In this document: positions 54,201 through 64,000 of the stretch, piece by piece
How positions within the stretch are numbered: the stretch's first letter is position 1
Layout: each line of letters starts with the position of its first letter
Translations under genes and position numbers: made by a program
Origin: Linyphia triangularis
Lineage: Eukaryota; Arthropoda; Arachnida; Araneae; Linyphiidae
DNA: 64,000 nt
NCBI GenBank assembly: GCA_963978545.1
Contig: OZ021733.1
Span: 72,881,589 to 72,945,588 of the forward strand
Direction of reading: 5' to 3'
Notes under the pieces: generated by a model
Seen by the model: only the letters and a program-made list of their open reading frames with translations
The model's database searches: none
Told to the model about the DNA's origin: nothing

Positions 54201-57200
54201 GAAAAGTTCTAATTATACAATGATTGCAATTTTTGAGTAAAGAACTGTATTGCCTAGGCCTGAAGGTTCAAAATTATTAAACACAAGTGAAATTAGCTAA
54301 TTATAAGCATTTTTTTTATTTTTTGAAAAAAACTTTTTTTCTGTTTTTACACGTTTCATGAGAAAATCTCTGATTTAAGAATGATTGCAGTTTCTTATCA
54401 AACAACTGCAATTATTGAGAATTTAAATCTGAAATTACTAAATACTAGTGCTCTAGGGGGTTTTTGATCATTGTATTATTTTGCGACAGAGCAAATTGCG
54501 TTCACACTTTCTGAACGTCACTTTAGAAAAGTTCTATTTCCAAAATGATTGAAGTATTTATTTTAAAAACTATTCTGCATAGTAGTTTAAGTTTAAAATT
54601 ATTAAATACTAGCGAAGTTATCTTTGTTTGAAATTTTTTTTAGTTTTCGAAACAAAAATTTTAAAAGGCATTTTTTTGACGTTTCATGAGAAAAGTGCTA
54701 AGTGTAAAATGATTGATGTTTTTAAATAAAAAACTAGCTTGTATTACAATATAATTCTAAATTGATACAATAATAGGAAAATTTCCTATTTTTGAACTTT
54801 TTTTCAGTTTTTGACCCAAAGATTTCCAAACACCCTTTTTTCATGTTTCATGAGAAAAGCTCTAATTATACAATGATTGCAATTTTTGAGTAAAGAACTG
54901 TATTGCCTAGGCCTGAAGGTTCAAAATTATTAAACACAAGTGAAATTAGCTAATTTTAAGCATTTTTTTTATTTTTCAAAAAAAACTTTTTTTCTGTTTT
55001 TACACGTTTCATGAGAAAATCTCTGATTTAAGAATGATTGCAGTTTCTTATCAAACAACTGCAATTATTGAGAATTTAAATCTGAAATTACTAAATACTA
55101 GTGCTCTTGGGGGTTTTTGATCATTGTATTATTTTGCGACAGAGCAAATTGCGTTCACACTTTCTGAACGTCACTTTAGAAAAGTTCTATTTCCAAAATG
55201 ATTGAAGTATTTATTTTAAAAACTATTCTGCATAGTAGTTTAAGTTTAAAATTATTAAATACTAGCAAAGTTATCTTTTTTTGAAATTTTTTTTAGTTTT
55301 CGAAAAAAAAATTTTAAAAGGCAATTTTTTGACGTTTCATGAGAAAAGTGCTAAGTGTAAAATGATTGATGTTTTTAAATAAAAAACTAGCTTGTATTAC
55401 AATTTAATTCTAAATTGATACAATACTAGGAAAATTTGCAATTTTTGAACTTTTTTTCAGTTTTTGACCCAAAGATTTCCAAACACCCTTTTTTCATGTT
55501 TCATGAGAAAAGTTATAATTATACAATGATTGCAATTTTTGAGTAAAAAACTGTATTGCCTCGGCCTTAAGGTTCAAAACTATTAAATACAAGTGAAATT
55601 AGCTAATTTTAAGCATTTTTTTTATTTTTCGAAAAAAAACTTTTTTCCTTTTTTACAAGTTTCATGAGAAAATCTCTTATTTAAGAATGATTGCAGTTTC
55701 TTATCAAACAACTGCAATTATTGAGAATTGAAATCTGAAATGACTAAATACTAGTGCTCTTGGGGGATTTTGATCATTGTATTATTTTGCGACAGAGCAA
55801 ATTGCGTTCACACTTTCTGAACGTCACTTTAGAAAAGTTCTATTTCCAAAATGATTGAAGTATTTATTTTAAAAACTATTCTGCATAGTAGTTTAAGTTT
55901 AAAATTATTAAATACTAGCGAAGTTATCTTTTTTTGAAATTTTTTTTAGTTTTCGAAAAAAAAATTTTAAAAGGCAATTTTTTGACGTTTCATGAGAAAA
56001 GTGCTAAGTGTAAAATGATTGATGTTTTTAAATAAAAAACTAGCTTGTATTACAATTTAATTCTAAATTGATACAATACTAGGAAAATTTGCAATTTTTG
56101 AACTTTTTTTCAGTTTTTGACCCAAAGATTTCCAAACACCCTTTTTTCATGTTTCATGAGAAAAGTTCTAATTATACAATGATTGCAATTTTTGAGTAAA
56201 GAACTGTATTGCCTAGGCCTGAAGGTTCAAAATTATTAAACACAAGTGAAATTAGCTAATTATAAGCATTTTTTTTATTTTTTGAAAAAAACTTTTTTTC
56301 TGTTTTTACACGTTTCATGAGAAAATCTCTGATTTAAGAATGATTGCAGTTTCTTATCAAACAACTGCAATTATTGAGAATTTAAATCTGAAATTACTAA
56401 ATACTAGTGCTCTAGGGGGTTTTTGATCCTTGTATTATTTTGCGACAGAGCAAATTGCGTTCACACTTTCTGAACGTCACTTTAGAAAAGTTCTATTTCC
56501 AAAATGATTGAAGTATTTATTTTAAAAACTATTCTGCATAGTAGTTTAAGTTTAAAATTATTAAATACTAGCGAAGTTATCTTTGTTTGAAATTTTTTTT
56601 AGTTTTCGAAACAAAATTTTTAAAAGGCATTTTTTTGACGTTTCATGAGAAAAGTGCTAAGTGTAAAATGATTGATGTTTTTAAATAAAAAACTAGCTTG
56701 TATTACAATATAATTCTAAATTGATACAATAATAGGAAAATTTCCTATTTTTGAACTTTTTTTCAGTTTTTGACCCAAAGATTTCCAAACACCCTTTTTT
56801 CATGTTTCATGAGAAAAGCTCTAATTATACAATGATTGCAATTTTTGAGTAAAGAACTGTATTGCCTAGGCCTGAAGGTTCAAAATTATTAAACACAAGT
56901 GAAATTAGCTAATTTTAAGCATTTTTTTTATTTTTCAAAAAAAACTTTTTTTCTGTTTTTACACGTTTCATGAGAAAATCTCTGATTTAAGAATGATTGC
57001 AGTTTCTTATCAAACAACTGCAATTATTGAGAATTTAAATCTGAAATTACTAAATACTAGTGCTCTTGGGGGTTTTTGATCATTGTATTATTTTGCGACA
57101 GAGCAAATTGCGTTCACACTTTCTGAACGTCACTTTAGAAAAGTTATATTTCCAAAATGATTGAAGTATTTATTTTAAAAACTATTCTGCATAGTAGTTT

Positions 57201-58925
57201 AAGTTTAAAATTATTAAATACTAGCGAAGTTATCTTTGTTTGAAATTTTTTTTAGTTTTCGAAACAAAAATTTTAAAAGGCATTTTTTTGACGTTTCATG
57301 AGAAAAGTGCTAAGTGTAAAATGATTGATGTTTTTAAATAAAAAACTAGCTTGTATTACAATTTAATTTTAAATTGATACAATAATAGGAAAATTTCCTA
57401 TTTTTGAACTTTTTTTCAGTTTTTGACCCAAAGATTTCCAAACACCCTTTTTTCATGTTTCATGAGAAAAGTTCTAATTATACAATGATTGCAATTTTTG
57501 AGTAAAGAACTGTATTGCCTAGGCCTGAAGGTTCAAAATTATTAAACACAAGTGAAATTAGCTAATTATAAGCATTTTTTTTATTTTTTGAAAAAAACTT
57601 TTTTTCTGTTTTTACACGTTTCATGAGAAAATCTCTGATTTAAGAATAATTGCAGTTTCTTATCAAACAACTGCAATTATTGAGAATTTAAATCTGAAAT
57701 TACTAAATACTAGTGCTCTAGGGGGTTTTTGATCATTGTATTATTTTGCGACAGAGCAAATTGCGTTCACACTTTCTGAACGTCACTTTAGAAAAGTTCT
57801 ATTTCCAAAATGATTGAAGTATTTATTTTAAAAACTATTCTGCATAGTAGTTTAAGTTTAAAATTATTAAATACTAGCGAAGTTATCTTTGTTTGAAATT
57901 TTTTTTAGTTTTCGAAACAAAAATTTTAAAAGGCATTTTTTTGACGTTTCATGAGAAAAGTGCTAAGTGTAAAATGATTGATGTTTTTAAATAAAAAACT
58001 AGCTTGTATTACAATATAATTCTAAATTGATACAATAATAGGAAAATTTAATATTTTTGAACTTTTTTTCAGTTTTTGACCCAAAGATTTCCAAACACCC
58101 TTTTTTCATGTTTCATGAGAAAAGCTCTAATTATACAATGATTGCAATTTTTGAGTAAAGAACTGTATTGCCTAGGCCTGAAGGTTCAAAATTATTAAAC
58201 ACAAGTGAAATTAGCTAATTTTAAGCATTTTTTTTATTTTTCAAAAAAAACTTTTTTTCTGTTTTTACACGTTTCATGAGAAAATCTCTGATTTAAGAAT
58301 GATTGCAGTTTCTTATCAAACAACTGCAATTATTGAGAATTTAAATCTGAAATTACTAAATACTAGTGCTCTTGGGGGTTTTTGATCATTGTATTATTTT
58401 GCGACAGAGCAAATTGCGTTCACACTTTCTGAACGTCACTTTAGAAAAGCTCTATTTCCAAAATGATTGAAGTATTTATGTTAAAACTATTCTGCATAGT
58501 AGTTTAAGTTTAAAATTATTAAATACTAGCGAAGTTATCTTTGTTTGAAATTTTTTTTAGTTTTCGAAACAAAAATTTTAAAAGGCATTTTTTTGACATT
58601 TCATGAGAAAAGTGCTAAGTGTAAAATGATTGATGTTTTTAAATAAAAAACTAGCTTGTATTACAATTTAATTCTAAATTGATACAATACTAGGAAAATT
58701 TGCAATTTTTGAACTTTTTTTCAGTTTTTGACCCAAAGATTTCCAAACACCCTTTTTTCATGTTTCATGAGAAAAGTTCTAATTATACAATGATTGCAAT
58801 TTTCGAGTAAAAAACTGTATTGCCTCGGCCTTAAGGTTCAAAACTATTAAATACAAGTGAAATTAGCTAATTTTAAGCATTTTTTTTATTTTTCGTAAAA
58901 AACTTTTTCCGTTTTTACACATTTC
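48219..58925 (+). repeat. Array block 9: second copy of the 9-11 kb duplication
   Basis: Phase marks lie at 48578, 49231, 49884, 50537, 51187, 51840, 52493, 53147, 53797, 54450, 55103, 55756, 56409, 57062, 57715 and 58368. It follows block 6 in variant order but has one additional monomer at about 52.1-52.8 kb. It also retains the CTCTAGGGG monomer at 57715 that is missing at the matching place in block 6 (near 34.1 kb). Confidence 0.88.
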
Positions 58926-61900
58926 ATGAGAAAATCTCTGATTTAAGAATGATTGCAGTTTCTTATCAAACAACTGCAATTATTGAGAATTTAAATCTGA
59001 AATTACTAAATACTAGTGCTCTAGGGGGTTTTTGATCATTGTATTATTTTGCGACAGAGCAAATTGCGTTCACACTTTCTGAACGTCACTTTAGAAAAGT
59101 TCTATTTCCAAAATGATTGAAGTATTTATTTTAAAAACTATTCTGCATAGTAGTTTAAGTTTAAAATTATTAAATACTAGCGAAGTTATCTTTGTTTGAA
59201 ATTTTTTTTAGTTTTCGAAACAAAAATTTTAAAAGGCATTTTTTTGACGTTTCATGAGAAAAGTGCTAAGTGTAAAATGATTGATGTTTTTAAATAAAAA
59301 ACTAGCTTGTATTACAATATAATTCTAAATTGATACAATAATAGGAAAATTTCCTATTTTTGAACTTTTTTTCAGTTTTTGACCCAAAGATTTCCAAACA
59401 CCCTTTTTTCATGTTTCATGAGAAAAGCTCTAATTATACAATGATTGCAATTTTTGAGTAAAGAACTGTATTGCCTAGGCCTGAAGGTTCAAAATTATTA
59501 AACACAAGTGAAATTAGCTAATTTTAAGCATTTTTTTTATTTTTCAAAAAAAACTTTTTTTCTGTTTTTACACGTTTCATGAGAAAATCTCTGATTTAAG
59601 AATGATTGCAGTTTCTTATCAAACAACTGCAATTATTGAGAATTTAAATCTGAAATTACTAAATACTAGTGCTCTTGGGGGTTTTTGATCATTGTATTAT
59701 TTTGCGACAGAGCAAATTGCGTTCACACTTTCTGAACGTCACTTTAGAAAAGTTATATTTCCAAAATGATTGAAGTATTTATTTTAAAAACTATTCTGCA
59801 TAGTAGTTTAAGTTTAAAATTATTAAATACTAGCGAAGTTATCTTTGTTTGAAATTTTTTTTAGTTTTCGAAACAAAAATTTTAAAAGGCATTTTTTTGA
59901 CGTTTCATGAGAAAAGTGCTAAGTGTAAAATGATTGATGTTTTTAAATAAAAAACTAGCTTGTATTACAATTTAATTCTAAATTGATACAATAATAGGAA
60001 AATTTCCTATTTTTGAACTTTTTTTCAGTTTTTGACCCAAAGGTTTCCAAACACCCTTTTTTCATGTTTCATGAGAAAAGCTCTAATTATACAATGATTG
60101 CAATTTTTGAGTAAAAAACTGTATTGCCTAGGCCTTAAGGTTCAAAACTATTAAATACAAGTGAAATTAGCTAATTTTAAGCATTTTTTTATTTTTCGAA
60201 AAAAAACTTTTTTTCCGTTTTTACACGTTTCATGAGAAAATCTCTGATTTAAGAATGATTGCAGTTTCTTATCAAACAACTGCAATTATTGAGAATTTAA
60301 ATCTGAAATTACTAAATACTAGTGCTCTTGGGGTTTTTTGATCATTGTATTATTTTGCGACAGAGCAAATTTCGTTAACACTTTCTGAACGTCAATTTAG
60401 AAAAGTTCTATTTCCAAAATGATTGAAGTATTTATGTTAAAATCTATTCTGCATAGTAGTTTAAGTTTAAAATTATTAAATACTAGCGAAGTTATCTTTT
60501 TTTGAAATTTTTTTTAGTTTTCGAAACAAAGATTTTAAAAGGCATTTTTTTGACGTTTCATGAGAAAAGTGCTAAGTGTAAAATGATTGATGTTTTTAAA
60601 TAAAAAACTAGCTTGTATTACAATATAATCCTAAATTGATACAATACTAGGAAAATTTCCTATTTTTGAACTTTTTTTCAGTTTTTGACCCAAAGATTTC
60701 CAAACACCCTTTTTTCATGTTTCATGAGAAAAGTTATAATTATACAATGATTGCAATTTTTGAGTAAAGAACTGTATTGCCTCGGCCTTAAGATTCAAAA
60801 CTATTAAATACAAGTGAAATTAGCTAATTTTAAGCATTTTTTTTTTTTTCGAAAAAAACTTTTTTTCCGTTTTTACACGTTTCATGAGAAAATCTCTGAT
60901 TTAAGAATGATTGCAGTTTCTTATCAAACAACTGCAATTATTGAGAATTTAAATCTGAAATTACTAAATACTAGTGCTCTTGGGGGTTTTTGATCATTGT
61001 ATTATTTTGCGACAGAGCAAATTGCGTTCACACTTTCTGAACGTCAATTTAGAAAAGTTCTATTTCCAAAATGATTGAAGTATTTATGTTAAAATCTATT
61101 CTGCATAGTAGTTTAAGTTTAAAATTATTAAATACTAGCGAAGTTATCTTTTTTTGAAATTTTTTTTAGTTTTCGAAACAAAGATTTTAAAAGGCATTTT
61201 TTTGACGTTTCATGAGAAAAGTGCTAAGTGTAAAATGATTGATGTTTTTAAATAAAAAACTAGCTTGTATTACAATATAATCCTAAATTGATACAATACT
61301 AGGAAAATTTCCTATTTTTGAACTTTTTTTCAGTTTTTGACCCAAAGATTTCCAAACACCCTTGTTTCATGTTTCATGAGAAAAGCTCTAATTATACAAT
61401 GATTGCAATTTTTGAGTAAAAAACTGTATTGCCTAGGCCTTAAGGTTTAAAACTATTAAATACAAGTGAAATTAGCTAATTTTAAGCATTTTTTTTATTT
61501 TTCGAAAAAAAACTTTTTTTCTGTTTTTACACGTTTCATGAGAAAATCTCTGATTTAAGAATGATTGCAGTTTCTTATCAAACAACTGCAATTATTGAGA
61601 ATTTAAATCTGAAATTACTAAATACTAGTGCTCTTGGGGGTTTTTGATCATTGTATTATTTTGCGACGGAGCAAATTGCGTTCACACTTTCTGAACGTCA
61701 ATTTAGAAAAGTTCTATTTCCAAAATGATTGAAGTATTTATGTTAAAATCTATTCTGCATAGTAGTTTAAGTTTAAAATTATTAAATACTAGCGAAGTTA
61801 TCTTTTTTTGAAATTTTTTTTAGTTTTCGAAACAAAGATTTTAAAAGGCATTTTTTGACGTTTCATGAGAAAAGTGCTAAGTGTAAAATGATTGATGTTT

Positions 61901-64000
61901 TTAAATAAAAAACTAGCTTGTATTACAATTTAATTCTAAATTGATACAACACTAGGAAAATTTGCAATTTTTGAACTTTTTTTCAGTTTTTGACCCAAAG
62001 ATTTCCAAACACCCTTTTTTCATGTTTCATGAGAAAAGTTCTAATTATACAATGATTGCAATTTTTGAGTAAAAAACTGTATTGCCTCGGCCTTAAGGTT
62101 CAAAACTATTAAATACAAGTGAAATTAGCTAATTTTAAGCATTTTTTTTATTTTTCGAAAAAATCTTTTTTTTTCCGTTTTTACACGTTTCATGAGAAAA
62201 TCTCTGATTTAAGAATGATTGCAGTTTCTTATCAAACAACTGCAATTATTGAGAATTTAATTCTGAAATTACTAAATACTAGTGCTCTTGGGGGTTTTTG
62301 ATCATTGTATTATTTTGCGACAGAGCAAATTGCGTTCACACTTTCTGAACGTCACTTTAGAAAAGTTCTATTTCCAAAATGATTGAAGTATTTATTTTAA
62401 AAACTATTCTGCATAGTAGTTTAAGTTTAAAATTATTAAATACTAGCGAAGTTATCTTTTTTTGAAATTTTTTTTAGTTTTCGAAAAAAAAATTTTAAAA
62501 GGCAATTTTTTGACGTTTCATGAGAAAAGTGCTAAGTGTAAAATGATTGATGTTTTTAAATAAAAAACTAGCTTGTATTACAATTTAATTCTAAATTGAT
62601 ACAATAATAGGAAAATTTCCTATTTTTGAACTTTTTTTCAGTTTTTGACCCAAAGATTTCCAAACACCCTTTTTTCATGTTTCATGAGAAAAGCTCTAAT
62701 TATACAATGATTGCAATTTTTGAGTAAAGAACTGTATTGCCTAGGCCTGAAGGTTCAAAATTATTAAACACAAGTGAAATTAGCTAATTTTAAGCATTTT
62801 TTTTATTTTTCGAAAAAAACTTTTTTTCTGTTTTTACACGTTTCATGAGAAAATCTCTGATTTAAGAATGATTGCAGTTTCTTATCAAACAACTGCAATT
62901 ATTGAGAATTTAAATCTGACATTACTAAATACTAGTGCTCTTGGGGGTTTTTGATCATTGTATTATTTTGCGACAGAGCAAATTGCGTTCACACTTTCTG
63001 AACGTCACTTTAGAAAAGTTCTATTTCCAAAATGATTGAAGTATTTATTTTAAAAACTATTCTGCATAGTAGTTTAAGTTTAAAATTATTAAATACTAGC
63101 GAAGTTATCTTTTTTTGAAATTTTTTTTAGTTTTCGAAACAAAGATTTTAAAAGGCATTTTTTGACGTTTTATGAGAAAAGTGCTAAGTGTAGAATGATT
63201 GATGTTTTTGAATAAAAAACTAGCATGTATTACAATTTAATTCTAAATTGATACAATACTAGGAAAATTTGCAATTTTTGAACTTTTTTTCAGTTTTTGA
63301 CCCAAAGATTTCCAAACACCCTTTTTTCATGTTTCATGAGAAAAGTTCTAATTATACAATGATTGCAATTTTCGAGTAAAAAACTGTATTGCCTCGGCCT
63401 TAAGGTTCAAAACTATTAAATACAAGTGAAATTAGCTAATTTTAAGCATTTTTTTTATTTTTCGAAAAAAACTTTTTCCGTTTTTACACATTTCATGAGA
63501 AAATCTCTGATTTAAGAATGATTGCAGTTTCTTATCAAACAACTGCAATTATTGAGAATTTAAATCTGAAATTACTAAATACTAGTGCTCTTGGGGGTTT
63601 TTGATCATTGTATTATTTTGCGACAGAGCAAATTGCGTTCACACTTTCTGAACGTCAATTTAGAAAAGTTCTATTTCCAAAATGATTGAAGTATTTATGT
63701 TAAAATCTATTCTGCATAGTAGTTTAAGTTTAAAATTATTAAATACTAGCTAAATTATCTTTTTTTGAAATTTTTTTTAGTTTTCGAAACAAAGATTTTA
63801 AAAGGCATTTTTTTGACGTTTCATGAGAAAAGTGCTAAGTGTAAAATGATTGATGTTTTTAAATAAAAAACTAGCTTGTATTACAATTTAATTCTAAATT
63901 GATACAATAATAGGAAAATTTCCTATTTTTGAACTTTTTTTCAGTTTTTGACCCAAAGATTTCCAAACACCCTTTTTTCATGTTTCATGAGAAAAGCTCT
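58926..64000 (+). repeat. Array block 10: copy of 40.0-45.0 kb
   Basis: Phase marks lie at 59018, 59671, 60324, 60976, 61630, 62284, 62937 and 63587. It is nearly identical to 40027-45040 at offsets of 18960-18963 bp, down to rare variants such as CAAAGGTTTCC (41079/60039), GCGACGGAGC and CAACACTAGG. Exceptions are a few single changes and the patch at 60733-60838. The copy is still running at the window edge. Confidence 0.9.
60733..60838 (+). repeat. Probable gene-conversion patch in subunit C
   Basis: Here the otherwise faithful copy of 41.77-41.88 kb switches to another haplotype: AGTTATAATT for AGCTCTAATT, GTAAAGAAC for GTAAAAAAC, CCTCGG for CCTAGG and AAGATTC for AAGGTTC. The same combination is found near 15.68 and 20.89 kb. 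Sequence on both sides returns to the parental type. Confidence 0.7.

Larger units (their letters stand above)
8165..64000 (+). repeat. Giant satellite array, 653-bp tetrameric higher-order repeat
   Basis: A tandem array fills the rest of the window in one orientation with no interruption. The mark GCTCTT (or a close variant), just after ACTAG in subunit D, occurs 85 times from 8741 to 63587. Most spacings are 650-654 bp, one is 685, and the mean is about 653. Each monomer has four diverged subunits in the order A-B-C-D, so there are about 340 basic units of about 163 bp. Variant monomers recur in ordered blocks (see the block entries). The array starts inside subunit A and is not finished at 64000. 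ACTAGT is present once per typical monomer, so a SpeI digest should give a 653-bp ladder. There is no coding capacity; frames of about 60 codons at 43159 and 62119 are chance openings. A centromeric or heterochromatic role is possible but not shown by sequence. Confidence 0.98.

Noticed and set aside
8165..64000. Regular repeats as a CRISPR array
   Set aside because: The repeats are contiguous, 653 bp long and without unique spacers, in a eukaryotic setting with no cas genes.

Overview
The window looks like a gene-poor stretch of an AT-rich invertebrate nuclear genome. Long non-coding sequence, homopolymer and TA runs, decayed element fragments and a very large satellite array all point to a eukaryote. 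The only recognisable protein remnant belongs to a multicopy, uncharacterised family that I recall from aphid, other insect and cnidarian genomes. That recall is the basis for saying invertebrate, and the species cannot be named. I see no intact protein gene, rRNA, tRNA or CRISPR array.

Layout. Positions 1-8164 are flank: AT-rich non-coding DNA holding a 510-bp fold-back element (843-1352), a 123-bp TA microsatellite (4294-4416), a 27-bp T tract (5399-5425), a GC-richer patch with a possible minus-strand coding remnant (5895-6182), the minus-strand gene fragment (6496-6684), a CpG-rich 23-bp minisatellite (6823-7052), and a 369-bp AT-rich insertion (7054-7422) that splits the minisatellite.

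Positions 8165-64000 (about 56 kb, 87% of the window) are one uninterrupted head-to-tail satellite array that runs off the right edge. A phase mark at the D-subunit SpeI site occurs 85 times with a mean spacing of about 653 bp (mostly 650-654, one 685). Each 653-bp monomer is itself four diverged subunits (A, B, C, D) of 155-173 bp. All four carry the box AATGATTG, spaced 164, 164, 162 and 164 bp. The array is therefore a higher-order repeat: about 340 nucleosome-length units arranged in tetramers.

Above the tetramer there is a third level. Monomer variants recur in the same order in duplicated blocks of about 4 kb, 5-6 kb, 19 kb and 23-24 kb, offset by whole numbers of monomers. Several blocks differ by exactly one monomer, and chimeric monomers mark the unequal exchanges. 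One block junction (48181-48218) carries filler DNA that looks copied from its flank, and one short patch (60733-60838) looks like gene conversion. Together these record how the array grew. A centromeric or heterochromatic role is a reasonable inference from size and organisation, but nothing in the sequence proves it.
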